NCBI RefSeq assembly: GCF_029892485.1
Contig: NZ_JARXVG010000010.1
Coordinates: forward strand, 1-64,000
Source of the DNA: Variovorax boronicumulans
GTDB lineage: Bacteria > Pseudomonadota > Gammaproteobacteria > Burkholderiales > Burkholderiaceae_C
Length of the DNA: 64,000 bases
Direction: 5' to 3'
The notes under the pieces were generated by a model, which was not told where the DNA came from, did no database searches, and was given only the letters and a program-made list of their open reading frames with translations. Positions 37,131 to 45,946 of the stretch are shown here, piece by piece. The stretch's first letter is position 1, and every line of letters starts with the position of its first letter. The position numbers and the translations under genes were made by a program.

Positions 37131-38393
37131 TCAATCCTCGTCCGGCAGAAACAGCGTCTGCAGATCGCTCAGAAAGTCCAGCCCGCGCTCGGTCGGCCAT
37201 ACGCGGAACAGGTCGCGCGCCACGAGCCCCTTGCGCTCGGCCTCTTCAAGCCCGCGCTGGATCGACGTCATCGCGAGCCCCGTGCGCTCGCTGAACTGCG
37301 GCAACGTGAAGCCCGCCTTCAATCGCAGCGTATTGAGCATGAATTCGAAGGGCAGGTCCGCCAACGACACCTCGTCGCTCTGCGACACGGCCGCGCCGGC
37401 ACGCGCGTTCTCCATGTACAGGCGCGGCTCGCGATAGCGCACCTGTCGCACGATGCGGTGCGCAAAGCTCAGCTTGCTGTGCGCTCCGGCGCCGATGCCG
37501 AGGTAGTCGCCGAACTGCCAGTAGTTGAGGTTGTGCGCGCACTGATGCCCGTCGGCCGCATAGGCCGACACCTCGTAGCGCGACATGCCGCGCTCGCCTG
37601 TCCGCTCGGTGATGCGGTCGAGCATCGCGTAGGCAATGTCGTCTTCGGGCAGCGTCGGCGGAAATTTCGCGAACCAGGTGTTGGGCTCGATGGTGAGGTG
37701 ATAGACCGAGATGTGCGGCGGCGCGAGCGCGAGGGCCTGCGACAGGTCGGCCTCCAGGTGCTCGAGCGTCTGGCCGGGCAGCGCGTACATCAGGTCGAGG
37801 TTGAAGGTGTCGAAGGCACTCGAGGCCTCTTCCACCGCGGCGATGGCCTGTGCGCGGTCGTGCACGCGTCCCAGCGCCGTCAGGTGCTCGTCGTTGAAGC
37901 TCTGCACGCCGACCGACAGGCGCGTGACGCCGGCTGAACGGTAGGCCCGGAATCGGTTGCGCTCGAAGGTGCCAGGGTTGGCTTCGAGCGTGATCTCGCA
38001 ATCGGGCGCGAGCTTCAGGCGTGCACGCACGTCGCCGAGCAACCGGTCGATGGCCTGTGGCGAGAACAGGCTGGGCGTGCCGCCGCCGATGAAGATGGTG
38101 TGGACGGTGCGGCCCCAGATCAGCGGCAGCGCGGCATCGAGGTCGGCCACGAGCGCATCGATGTACGCCGCCTCGGGGATGCCCTCCGCATCGGCCGCGC
38201 TCGTGGCGCGCCATTCGTGCGAGTTGAAGTCACAGTACGGGCACTTGCGCAGGCACCACGGCAAATGGATGTAGAGCGACAGCGGCGGCAGCGCCGAAAG
38301 CTGCAGCGGGCCGGGGCGCATCCAGTGCAGCACGTCGTTGGCTTGCGGCGCGCCCGTGGGCTGCGCCGGCTGGATCGGGAAGACGGTGGCCAT
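37131..38393 (-). CDS. hemW: Radical SAM heme chaperone HemW
   Basis: A 420-residue HemW (formerly annotated as oxygen-independent coproporphyrinogen III oxidase-like). It binds a 4Fe-4S cluster through CLRKCPYC (Cys47, 51, 54) after LYIHLPW, and carries IFIGGGTPSLF and SVGVQSFNDEHLTALGR. The C-terminal HemN-type domain, with its winged-helix features, ends near 415. HemW lacks the extra N-terminal Cys motif of true HemN and is thought to insert heme into respiratory enzymes. It is the last gene of a minus-strand row kinase-PP2C-rph-rdgB-hemW and starts ten bases after rdgB. Confidence 0.95.
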   Translation of the reverse strand: MATVFPIQPAQPTGAPQANDVLHWMRPGPLQLSALPPLSLYIHLPWCLRKCPYCDFNSHEWRATSAADAEGIPEAAYIDALVADLDAALPLIWGRTVHTIFIGGGTPSLFSPQAIDRLLGDVRARLKLAPDCEITLEANPGTFERNRFRAYRSAGVTRLSVGVQSFNDEHLTALGRVHDRAQAIAAVEEASSAFDTFNLDLMYALPGQTLEHLEADLSQALALAPPHISVYHLTIEPNTWFAKFPPTLPEDDIAYAMLDRITERTGERGMSRYEVSAYAADGHQCAHNLNYWQFGDYLGIGAGAHSKLSFAHRIVRQVRYREPRLYMENARAGAAVSQSDEVSLADLPFEFMLNTLRLKAGFTLPQFSERTGLAMTSIQRGLEEAERKGLVARDLFRVWPTERGLDFLSDLQTLFLPDED

Positions 38394-38403
38394 CGGCGAC
38401 CTG

Positions 38404-39003
38404 CTACAGCCAGCGTTCGCGCATCAGCGCGAGCATCGCCTGCGCCGCGCGGCCGCGGTGGCTGTTGGCGTTCTTGACCTCGGGCGTGAGCTGCGCAAAG
38501 GTCTTGCCGAAGGCGGGCAGGACCATCACCGGGTCGAACCCGAAGCCGTTGTCGCCGATGGGTGCGAGCGCGATCTCGCCGACCACGCGCCCGACGGCGA
38601 TGAGCGGCTCGGGGTCGTCGTGGCTGCGCAGCGCGACCAGCGTGCTGACCAGCGCAGCGCGGCGATTGACCACGCCATCGAGCTGTTCGAGCAGCGCTTT
38701 CACGTTGTTGGCATCGCCCTTGGCGTAGCCGAATTGCGTGGCGTAGTAAGCCGTGTCGACGCCCGGCAGGCCGCCGAAGGCATCGACGCACAGGCCCGCG
38801 TCGTCGGCGATGGCCGGCAGGCCGGTGGCGGCGCTGGCGTGGCGTGCCTTGGTGAGTGCGTTCTCGACGAAGGTGCGGAAGGGTTCTTCAGCCTCGCCCA
38901 CGCCCAGCGCCGATTGCGGCACCAGGGTGACGGACAACGCCGCGAACAGTTGCTGGAGTTCGGCGAGCTTGCCTGCGTTGTTGGAGGCCAGGACCAGTTT
39001 CAT
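38404..39003 (-). CDS. rdgB: XTP/dITP diphosphatase (non-canonical purine NTP pyrophosphatase)
   Basis: A 199-residue RdgB/HAM1 family enzyme that removes deaminated purine nucleotides (dITP, XTP) from the pool. It begins MKLVLASNNAGKLAELQQLF, the standard motif, and has LPAIADDAGLCVDALGG-like ADDAGLCVDAFGG, FGYAKGDANNVKALL and FGFDPVMVLP. It starts three bases after the rph stop and is followed by hemW, an order shared across many beta- and gammaproteobacteria. Confidence 0.96.
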   Translation of the reverse strand: MKLVLASNNAGKLAELQQLFAALSVTLVPQSALGVGEAEEPFRTFVENALTKARHASAATGLPAIADDAGLCVDAFGGLPGVDTAYYATQFGYAKGDANNVKALLEQLDGVVNRRAALVSTLVALRSHDDPEPLIAVGRVVGEIALAPIGDNGFGFDPVMVLPAFGKTFAQLTPEVKNANSHRGRAAQAMLALMRERWL

Positions 39004-39006
39004 GGA

Positions 39007-39738
39007 TCAGTTCGAGAGCAGTGCCTGCTTCTGCAGCGTCACGAGCTCGCCGATTCCCTTCTCGGCCAGGCCGAGCAGGAGGTTCATTTCTTCGCGCGTG
39101 AACGCCACGCCTTCGGCCGTGCCCTGCACTTCGACGAAGTGGCCGGCGCCGGTCATGACGACGTTCATGTCGGTGTCGCAGCTCGAGTCCTCGGTGTATT
39201 CGAGGTCCAGCAGCGGCGTGCCGCCGACGATGCCCACCGAGATGGCGGCCACGTGGCCCTTGATCGGCGAGGCTTTGAGGGTGCCGGCGGCCAAGAGCTT
39301 GTTGACCGCGTCTTGTGCAGCGACGAAGGCGCCGGTGATGGCCGCGGTGCGGGTGCCTCCATCGGCCTGCAGCACGTCGCAGTCGAGGTGGATGGTGCGT
39401 TCGCCGAGCGCCGCCAGGTCGAACACGGCGCGCATCGAGCGGCCGATGAGGCGCTGGATTTCCTGCGTGCGGCCGGTCTGCTTGCCCTTGGCGGCCTCTC
39501 GGCTGCTGCGGGTGTGGGTGGCGCGCGGCAGCATGCCGTATTCGGCCGTCACCCAGCCTTCGCCGCTGCCCTTCTTGTGCGGGGGCACGCGCTCTTCGAC
39601 CGAGGCGGTGCACAGCACGCGGGTCTGGCCGAACTCGATGAGCACCGAGCCCTCGGCGTGGATGGTGAAACCGCGGGTCATGCGCACCGGGCGCAGCTGG
39701 TCGGCGGCACGGCCGCCGCTTCGTGTGAAAGCAGTCAT
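39007..39738 (-). CDS. rph: Ribonuclease PH
   Basis: A 243-residue phosphorolytic exoribonuclease that trims tRNA 3' ends. Recognisable segments are RSGGRAADQLRPVRMTRGF at the start, TAEYGMLPRATHTRSSREAAKGKQTGRTQEIQRLIGRSMR, DCDVLQADGGTRTAAITG and DLEYTEDSSCDTDMNVVMT. The phosphate-binding Arg and the catalytic Asp pair are present. The ATG at 39738 gives the normal family length; the frame is open upstream but without similarity. Confidence 0.97.
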   Translation of the reverse strand: MTAFTRSGGRAADQLRPVRMTRGFTIHAEGSVLIEFGQTRVLCTASVEERVPPHKKGSGEGWVTAEYGMLPRATHTRSSREAAKGKQTGRTQEIQRLIGRSMRAVFDLAALGERTIHLDCDVLQADGGTRTAAITGAFVAAQDAVNKLLAAGTLKASPIKGHVAAISVGIVGGTPLLDLEYTEDSSCDTDMNVVMTGAGHFVEVQGTAEGVAFTREEMNLLLGLAEKGIGELVTLQKQALLSN

Positions 39739-39778
39739 TGTTGGAAGCTCGAAAAGGAAAAGGGGAACGCGCGCCGGC

Positions 39779-40684
39779 TCAGGTTTTTCGCGCGGCAGAG
39801 CGGCGGATGGCTTCGTTGATCTCGGCGATGGAGCGCTCGATGGCGTCTTCGTCCATGTCCTCGATCTCGCCATCCGACGGCATGCCGGCCTGGATGGTCG
39901 AGGCGAACACGCCGTCGTCGATGGTTTCGGTGGAGATGCCGCGGTCTTCACCGGGCGTCTCGGACATCTCCCACTCGAGCGCGATGAGTGTCACGTTGTC
40001 GCTGTGGGCGCCGCCCTTGCGCAACGCCATCTCGGCGAGGTCGGGGGCCGCGTCGGACACCGGCTTGCCGGAGGAAAGCGTGTGCACGATGAGCGCATCG
40101 TCGAGCACGCCCCATACGCCGTCGGAGCACAGCATGATGCGGTCGCCGCGCTGGAGCTGCATCGGCGGCGAAATGTCGAACAGCGGCGTGGTCGGCGAGC
40201 CAAGGCAGGTCAGCAGCAGGTTGCGGTTGACCGGCATGTCGGAGCCGTGGGGCTTCGGTCGCTCGGCATGCGAATGGTCGCGCGTGCGGGTCAGCAGGCG
40301 GCCGTCGCGCACGACGTACAGGCGCGAATCGCCGCAGTGCATCCAGGTGGCGCTCGTGCCCTGCAGCAGCGCTGCGACGACGGTGGTGCGGGGCGTGTCG
40401 AGCATGGCCTTGTGGCTCGCGTATCGCATGATCTGCTGGTGCGCGGCCATGGCCGATTCGGCCAGGAAGCCCTTCACGTCTTTCACGGTCGGTCGGGCCT
40501 CGCGCTGGTAGAGCGCGGCAATGGTCTGCAGGGCCAGTTGGGCCGCGACCTCGCCTTCCGGGTGACCGCCCATGCCGTCGGCCAGCACGAACAACCCGGA
40601 CTCCCGCGTGTAGCAATAGCCCATGCGGTCTTCGTTCTTGAGACGTCCGCCCTTGCGGCTGACCTGGAAGACAGAGAATTTCAT
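39779..40684 (-). CDS. PP2C-type serine/threonine phosphatase
   Basis: A 301-residue PPM phosphatase. Metal-binding motifs are in order: MGYCYTRESGLFVLADGMGGHPEGEVAA, HCGDSRLYVVRDGRL, IMLCSDGVWGVLD and HSDNVTLIALE. It follows the protein kinase by four bases and would reverse its phosphorylations. The C-terminal acidic tail with DMDEDAIERSIAEINEAIR is outside the core. The family is related to the T6SS PppA, but this pair lies in a housekeeping row 30 kb from the T6SS cluster. Confidence 0.93.
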   Translation of the reverse strand: MKFSVFQVSRKGGRLKNEDRMGYCYTRESGLFVLADGMGGHPEGEVAAQLALQTIAALYQREARPTVKDVKGFLAESAMAAHQQIMRYASHKAMLDTPRTTVVAALLQGTSATWMHCGDSRLYVVRDGRLLTRTRDHSHAERPKPHGSDMPVNRNLLLTCLGSPTTPLFDISPPMQLQRGDRIMLCSDGVWGVLDDALIVHTLSSGKPVSDAAPDLAEMALRKGGAHSDNVTLIALEWEMSETPGEDRGISTETIDDGVFASTIQAGMPSDGEIEDMDEDAIERSIAEINEAIRRSAARKT

Positions 40685-40688
40685 GACG

Positions 40689-41696
40689 TCAAGCGGGGCG
40701 CGTGGTGGGGGCCGCAGCCCGGGGCAGGCTCTTCTTGTCGAAGGAGCGGATGTTGTCGATCGACAGCCGCACCTTCTCGCCGACTGTGAGCTTGGTGTAG
40801 CGGCGCTCGCCTTCGCGGCTCAGTTCCTTCTGCAGCGCGAAGACCGACTGGGGGCGCGAAAGCGGATCGAGCGACATGCACCACTCGACCACCTCGATGA
40901 GGTTGTCGGAGTACACGCCGCGAAGGCGCGAGAGCGACAGGCTCAGGCGGTCTTTCTCGATGCGGCGGGGCGCGTCGTTGGGCGGGTAGCCCTGCATGCA
41001 GGCGTAGATGCAGGCGCCGATGGCGTAGATGTCGGTCCAGGGCCCCATCGACGAATCGCGGCGGTACATCTCGGGGGCGGCGAAGCCCGGCGTGTACATG
41101 GGACGGATGAAGATGCCTTCCTTGCTGAGCACTTCGCGCGCGGCGCCGAAGTCGATCAGCACGGCGCGGTCGTCGTCGGTGACGAAGATGTTGGCCGGCT
41201 TGATGTCCAGGTGCAGCATCTTGTACTGATGGACGATGCGCAGGCCGCGCAGGATCTCGTCGAAGAGCGAGCGGATGGTCGACTCGCGAAAGACCTTCTG
41301 GCGCTTGAGATCCCGGGCGGTGACCACGAAATCCTGCAGGGTCGCGCCCTCCAGGTAGTTCATGACCATGTAGACGGTCTCGTTCTCGCGGAAGAAATTG
41401 AGCACGCTGACCACCGAGGCATGCGAGATCTGCGCGAGGGACCGGCCTTCTTCGAAAAAGCTCTTCAACCCCAGCCGGTAGAGGGACAGTTTTTCGGGCG
41501 GCACCTGCGGATGCAGCTCGCCGGGGCCACGGGTGGCCAGCGAAGAAGGCAGGTATTCCTTGATGGCCACCTGCTGTCCGTTGGGGTCGATGGCGAGATA
41601 GACAACGCCAAAACCACCCGCCGAAAGCCGGCGAACAACACGGTAACCACCAATGGCCGTATCGGGCAACAGGGGCGAAGGCTTGACCTTTGACAT
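40689..41696 (-). CDS. Soluble serine/threonine protein kinase (PknB-like kinase domain only)
   Basis: A 335-residue Hanks-type kinase. The glycine loop is SAGGFGVVYLA, the catalytic Lys is in VAIKEYLPSS, the catalytic loop is HLDIKPANIFV, the metal loop is LIDFGAARE and the activation segment ends at GFAAPEMYR. There is no membrane helix or sensor domain, so it is cytoplasmic and probably regulated by a partner. The ATG at 41696 is preferred over a TTG-type upstream extension. It is divergent from yicC with only 91 bases between, and heads the kinase-PP2C-rph-rdgB-hemW row. Confidence 0.93.
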   Translation of the reverse strand: MSKVKPSPLLPDTAIGGYRVVRRLSAGGFGVVYLAIDPNGQQVAIKEYLPSSLATRGPGELHPQVPPEKLSLYRLGLKSFFEEGRSLAQISHASVVSVLNFFRENETVYMVMNYLEGATLQDFVVTARDLKRQKVFRESTIRSLFDEILRGLRIVHQYKMLHLDIKPANIFVTDDDRAVLIDFGAAREVLSKEGIFIRPMYTPGFAAPEMYRRDSSMGPWTDIYAIGACIYACMQGYPPNDAPRRIEKDRLSLSLSRLRGVYSDNLIEVVEWCMSLDPLSRPQSVFALQKELSREGERRYTKLTVGEKVRLSIDNIRSFDKKSLPRAAAPTTRPA

Positions 41697-41787
41697 AATC
41701 CGGGAGTTTCGCCCGAAGGCGATGGTGCGGCAAGCGAACGCTGTACCGACGCCTCGGTGCATGCAAGCAAAACCACAGTGAGGCGCA

Positions 41788-42711
41788 ATGCCAGTTTACA
41801 GCATGACCGGCTATGCCAGCGGCCAGAATGGGTCCGCAGGCAGCCACTCCGAAGCCGAAGCACGGCCTTCCGCCGCAGGCCGACTCGGGGTAGAAATCCG
41901 CTCGGTCAACAGCCGCTTCCTCGACCTCACCTTCAAGTTGCCGGAGGAGCTGCGCCAGCATGAGACGGCGCTGCGCGAGTTGCTCACGGGCAAGCTCAAG
42001 CGCGGCAAGGTCGAAGTCAGAGCCGCGATCGAGAACACCGCCCAGGCGGGCGTCGTCGAACCCTCCGTCAAGCTGCTCCAGCGGCTCAACGGGGTGCAGG
42101 ACGGCATCAAGGCCTGGCTGCCCGGGGCCCGCGAACTGAGCGTGGCCGACGTGATCCGCCTCGCCGGCGGCGATGGCGCCACCCGCGGCGACTGGGGCCC
42201 CGACCTGCTCGAAGTGGCCGGCAAGGCACTTGAGGCGCTGATGTCGGCACGCCAGCGCGAAGGCGCCCGGCTCGCCAAGATGCTCGAGGCCCACCTGGCC
42301 CAGTTGCGCACCCTGGTGCTGCAGGCCGGCCCGCTGGTGCCCCAGCTGGTCGAACAGCAGCGCAACCGCTTCCTGGAACGCTGGCAGGAAGCCATGGGCC
42401 TGACCGCAGGCACGGGCGGCACGCTGCCCGAAGCCGCGCAGGACCGGGCACTGACCGAAGCGACGGCGTTCGCCATCCGCATCGACGTGGCGGAAGAGCT
42501 CACCCGGCTGAACTCGCACCTCGACGAGATCGAGCGCCTCCTCAAGAAGGGCGGAGAGATCGGCAAGCGGCTCGACTTCCTGATCCAGGAGCTGCACCGC
42601 GAGGCCAACACCCTGGGCTCCAAGTCGGCAGCCCTCGAGCTCACGCGCATCGGCGTGGACATGAAGGTCCTGATCGAGCAGATGCGCGAGCAGGTCCAGA
42701 ACATCGAATGA
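41788..42711 (+). CDS. yicC: YicC family endoribonuclease-like protein
   Basis: A 307-residue YicC protein with the invariant start MPVYSMTGYASGQ and EIRSVNSRFLDLTFKLPEELR. The C-terminal block contains EELTRLNSHLDEIERLL and the strongly conserved GKRLDFLIQELHREANTLGSKS. YicC homologues have been described as endoribonucleases affecting sRNA stability. About 20 residues after the start (AEARPSAAG) form a small insertion relative to usual members. Its stop overlaps the gmk start, which matches the common yicC-gmk neighbourhood. Confidence 0.94.
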   Translation: MPVYSMTGYASGQNGSAGSHSEAEARPSAAGRLGVEIRSVNSRFLDLTFKLPEELRQHETALRELLTGKLKRGKVEVRAAIENTAQAGVVEPSVKLLQRLNGVQDGIKAWLPGARELSVADVIRLAGGDGATRGDWGPDLLEVAGKALEALMSARQREGARLAKMLEAHLAQLRTLVLQAGPLVPQLVEQQRNRFLERWQEAMGLTAGTGGTLPEAAQDRALTEATAFAIRIDVAEELTRLNSHLDEIERLLKKGGEIGKRLDFLIQELHREANTLGSKSAALELTRIGVDMKVLIEQMREQVQNIE

Positions 42712-43346
42712 CGGCGAGCGAAAGAATGGACTACCCCGGCAACATCTTCGTGGTCGCCGCGCCCAGCGGGGCGGGCAAATCGAGCCTGGTCAAGGCGCTC
42801 ATGGAGCTCGACTCGGCGGTTCAGCCGTCGGTGTCGCACACCACGCGGCCGCCGCGCGGGCAGGAAAAGCACGGCCGCGAGTACTTTTTTGCCTCGCCTC
42901 CCGAATTCGACGCCCTGATCGCAGCCGACGGCTTCGTGGAATGGGCCCATGTGCATGGCCACCGGTACGGCACATCCAAGAAGGCCATCGAGGAGCGGAT
43001 CGCCCAGGGGGCGGACGTGATCCTCGAGATCGACTTCCAGGGCGCGCTCCAGATCCGAAAGACCTTCGCCAACGCGGTGATGATCTTCATCCTGCCGCCC
43101 AGCTGGGAAGAACTGCGGTCGCGGCTCGAGCGGCGCGGCGAAGACAGCGCCTCGGTCATCGAATTGCGGCTGAAAAACGCCGCAGAAGAGATGGCCAGGG
43201 CCGGGGAATTCGACTTCGTTATAATCAACGAGTTATTTGAGCGGGCGCTTTTTGATCTCAAGGCGATTGTCCACGCTCAGCGGCTTCGGTATTCCGCACA
43301 GCGCCGTGCACGTGCCGACACCTTTGCCGCACTGAACATCCCCTGA
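42708..43346 (+). CDS. gmk: Guanylate kinase
   Basis: A 212-residue GMP kinase. The P-loop is AAPSGAGKSSLV, followed by SVSHTTRPPRGQEKHGREYFF, HGHRYGTSKKAIEE and VILEIDFQGALQIRK, then IFILPPSWEELRSRLERRG. It converts GMP to GDP, feeding the guanine pool that the neighbouring SpoT draws on. The ATG at 42708 overlaps the yicC stop; the ATG at 42726 (MDYPGN) is an alternative start. Confidence 0.97.
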   Translation: MTASERMDYPGNIFVVAAPSGAGKSSLVKALMELDSAVQPSVSHTTRPPRGQEKHGREYFFASPPEFDALIAADGFVEWAHVHGHRYGTSKKAIEERIAQGADVILEIDFQGALQIRKTFANAVMIFILPPSWEELRSRLERRGEDSASVIELRLKNAAEEMARAGEFDFVIINELFERALFDLKAIVHAQRLRYSAQRRARADTFAALNIP

Positions 43347-43377
43347 TCTCCTGCTCACCGACCGAAAGATACTCATC

Positions 43378-43581
43378 ATGGCCCGCATCACCGTCGAAGA
43401 CTGTCTGCTTCAGATCCCGAACCGCTTCCAGCTCGTGCTGGCCGCCACGTACCGTGCGCGCATGCTGAGCCAGGGCCATGCGCCCAAAATCGAGAGCAAG
43501 AACAAGCCCGCCGTCACGGCCCTGCGCGAAATCGCGGAAGGCAAGATCGGCATCGAAATGCTCAAGAAGGTGCCGGGCTGA
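43378..43581 (+). CDS. rpoZ: RNA polymerase omega subunit
   Basis: A 67-residue omega subunit, MARITVEDCLLQIPNRFQLV at the start and ALREIAEGKIGIEML near the end. Omega helps fold and assemble the beta-prime subunit and forms part of a ppGpp site on the polymerase. Its place between gmk and spoT is the usual one in proteobacteria. An intrinsic terminator follows. Confidence 0.97.
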   Translation: MARITVEDCLLQIPNRFQLVLAATYRARMLSQGHAPKIESKNKPAVTALREIAEGKIGIEMLKKVPG

Positions 43582-43601
43582 TCTGACGCAGCCCTGCAAC
43601 G

Positions 43602-43630
43602 AAAAGGCACCGCCAAGCGGTGCTTTTTTT
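43602..43630 (+). terminator. Rho-independent terminator after rpoZ
   Basis: A seven-base-pair stem, GCACCGC (43607-43613) and GCGGTGC (43617-43623), with a CAA loop, is followed by seven T. It lies 20 bases after the rpoZ stop and separates the yicC-gmk-rpoZ unit from spoT. Confidence 0.92.
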
Positions 43631-43674
43631 ATGTCTGGACGCGCCCATGGAACGGTCACGCTAAAGTGGTAGCC

Positions 43675-45930
43675 ATGAGTGCGGTTGCCAAACATCAGTC
43701 CCAAGCCCCCACGGGCGTGCCGAAGCCGAGCCCGGCGGCACTGAATGCGGCTGCCGCAAGCTTCGCAGCATTGACGGCGCGCCTCGACTATCTGGGCCCG
43801 GAAGACACCGAACTGGTTCGCCGCGCCTACCGCTTCGCCGACGAGGCCCACCTGGGCCAGTTGCGCAACAGCGGCGAGCCGTACATCACCCATCCCATCG
43901 CCGTGGCTGCGCAATGCGCCGAGTGGAAGCTCGATGCCCAGGCGCTGATGGCGGCCCTGCTGCACGACGCCATCGAAGACTGCGGGGTCACCAAGCCCGA
44001 GCTGATCGAGCGCTTCGGCGCCCCGGTGGCCGAACTGGTCGACGGGCTCACCAAGCTCGACAAGCTGCAGTTCAACACCCGCGAAGAAAACCAGGCCGAA
44101 TCCTTCCGCAAGATGCTGCTGGCCATGGCGCGCGATGTGCGCGTCATTCTGGTCAAGCTGGCCGACCGCACGCACAACATGCGCACGTTGGCCGACGCGC
44201 CGCGCGAGAAATGGGCCCGCATCTCGCGCGAAACGCTAGAGATCTACGCGCCCATCGCGCACCGGCTCGGCCTGAACCAGACCTACCGCGAGCTGCAGGA
44301 GTTGTCGTTCCGGCACCTCAAGCCCTGGCGCTACGCCACGCTGTCGAAAGCCGTGGCCAAGGCGCGCGGGCGACGCCGCGACCTGATCCAGAAGGTGCAG
44401 AAAGAGGTCGAAGGCGCCTTCTCGTCGGCCGGCATGTCACTGCGCATCGCAGGGCGCGAGAAAACGCTCTATTCCATCTACCGCAAGATGGAAGACAAAC
44501 ACCTGAGCTTCGCCCAGGTGACCGACATCTACGGCTTCCGCCTGATCGTGCCGAACGTGATCGCCTGCTACACCGGCCTTGGCATCCTTCACCAGATGTA
44601 CAAGCCGCTGCCCGGCAAGTTCAAGGACCACATCGCAATCGCCAAGCTCAACGGCTACCAGTCGCTGCACACCACGCTGGTGGGCCCGGCCGGCGTGAGC
44701 GTCGAGTTCCAGTTGCGCACCGAGGCGATGCACGTGGTCGCCGAATCCGGCGTGGCGGCGCACTGGCTCTACAAGGCCGCCGAGCCGAATGCGGCAAGCA
44801 ACGACCGGCTGGGCACCAAGTGGCTGCAGTCGCTGCTCGACATCCAGGACGAAACGCGCGATGCCGCCGAATTCTGGGACCACGTCAAGGTCGACCTCTT
44901 TCCCGACGCGGTCTACGTCTTCACGCCCAAGAGCCAGATCATGGCGCTGCCGCGCGGCGCCACCGTGGTCGACTTCGCCTACGCCATCCACAGCAACATC
45001 GGCGACCACACCTCGGCCGCGCGCATCAACGGCGACCAGGTGCCGCTGCGCACCGAACTCAAGAACGGCGACGTGGTCGAGGTGATCACCGCGCCGGTGT
45101 CGACGCCCAATCCGGCCTGGCTCGGGTTCGTGCGAACCGGCCGGGCGCGCTCGAAGATCCGGCACTACCTGAAGACCCTGGCCCACGCCGAATCCGAGGG
45201 GCTCGGCGAAAAGCTGCTCGCGCAGGCCCTGCGCGCCGAAGGCCTCGGCAGGCTGCCCGAGGAAGACGAAGAACACCAGGCGATGTGGGAGAAGCTGTTG
45301 CGCTTCACCGGCAACCGCAACCGCTCCGAGCTGCTGACCGACATCGGCCTCGGCAAGCGCATCGCGAGCATCGTCGCCAAGCGGCTCATGGCGCTGCTGT
45401 CCGAACTCGGCGAGCGCCCCGACGCGCTGCTGCTGAGCCGCGAGCGCTTCATCACGCACGAGACCGTGTCGCAGGGCGCGGTCACGCTCGACGGCAGCGA
45501 AAACTCGTCGGTGCGCTTTGCGCTGTGCTGCCGCCCCATTCCGGGCGACCAGATCGTCGGATACCTCGGGCATGGCGAAGGCCTGGTGGTGCACACCGAG
45601 GACTGCGGCGTCGGCCAGCGGCTGCGCCACAAGGACAGCGAACGCTTCTTCGCGGTCGAGTGGGCGGACGAACCGACGCGCGCCTTCGAGACCGGCGTCG
45701 TGATCACCGTGCGCAACGACAAGGGCGTGCTGGCGCGCGTGGCCGCCACGCTGGCGGATGCCGAAGCCGACATCACGCACGTGGAAATGGCCGACGAGAC
45801 CCCTCAGGACTCGACCGACCTGCGCTTCGTGATCGCGGTGCGCGATCGCGCGCATCTGGACGCCGTGCTGCGCGTGGCGCGGCGGACCGCCTCGGTGCTC
45901 ACTGCAGCACGGACCGTTCCGGCATCTTGA
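43675..45930 (+). CDS. spoT: Bifunctional (p)ppGpp synthetase/hydrolase (SpoT/Rel)
   Basis: A 751-residue RSH protein. The HD hydrolase domain is intact with YITHPIAVA and LLHDAIEDCG (His97-Asp98), so it should degrade (p)ppGpp. The synthetase domain follows with YSIYRKMEDKHLSF, DIYGFRLIV and YQSLHTTLVGP. A TGS domain (FPDAVYVFTPKSQIMALPRGATVVDFAYAIHS), the helical and zinc-finger-like region with CCRPIPGDQIVGYLGHGEGLVVH, and a C-terminal ACT domain complete it. The ATG at 43675 is chosen over a GTG nine bases upstream. A rpoZ-spoT pairing supports the SpoT name. Confidence 0.96.
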   Translation: MSAVAKHQSQAPTGVPKPSPAALNAAAASFAALTARLDYLGPEDTELVRRAYRFADEAHLGQLRNSGEPYITHPIAVAAQCAEWKLDAQALMAALLHDAIEDCGVTKPELIERFGAPVAELVDGLTKLDKLQFNTREENQAESFRKMLLAMARDVRVILVKLADRTHNMRTLADAPREKWARISRETLEIYAPIAHRLGLNQTYRELQELSFRHLKPWRYATLSKAVAKARGRRRDLIQKVQKEVEGAFSSAGMSLRIAGREKTLYSIYRKMEDKHLSFAQVTDIYGFRLIVPNVIACYTGLGILHQMYKPLPGKFKDHIAIAKLNGYQSLHTTLVGPAGVSVEFQLRTEAMHVVAESGVAAHWLYKAAEPNAASNDRLGTKWLQSLLDIQDETRDAAEFWDHVKVDLFPDAVYVFTPKSQIMALPRGATVVDFAYAIHSNIGDHTSAARINGDQVPLRTELKNGDVVEVITAPVSTPNPAWLGFVRTGRARSKIRHYLKTLAHAESEGLGEKLLAQALRAEGLGRLPEEDEEHQAMWEKLLRFTGNRNRSELLTDIGLGKRIASIVAKRLMALLSELGERPDALLLSRERFITHETVSQGAVTLDGSENSSVRFALCCRPIPGDQIVGYLGHGEGLVVHTEDCGVGQRLRHKDSERFFAVEWADEPTRAFETGVVITVRNDKGVLARVAATLADAEADITHVEMADETPQDSTDLRFVIAVRDRAHLDAVLRVARRTASVLTAARTVPAS

Positions 45931-45946
45931 ATCGAAGGCCCGTCGA

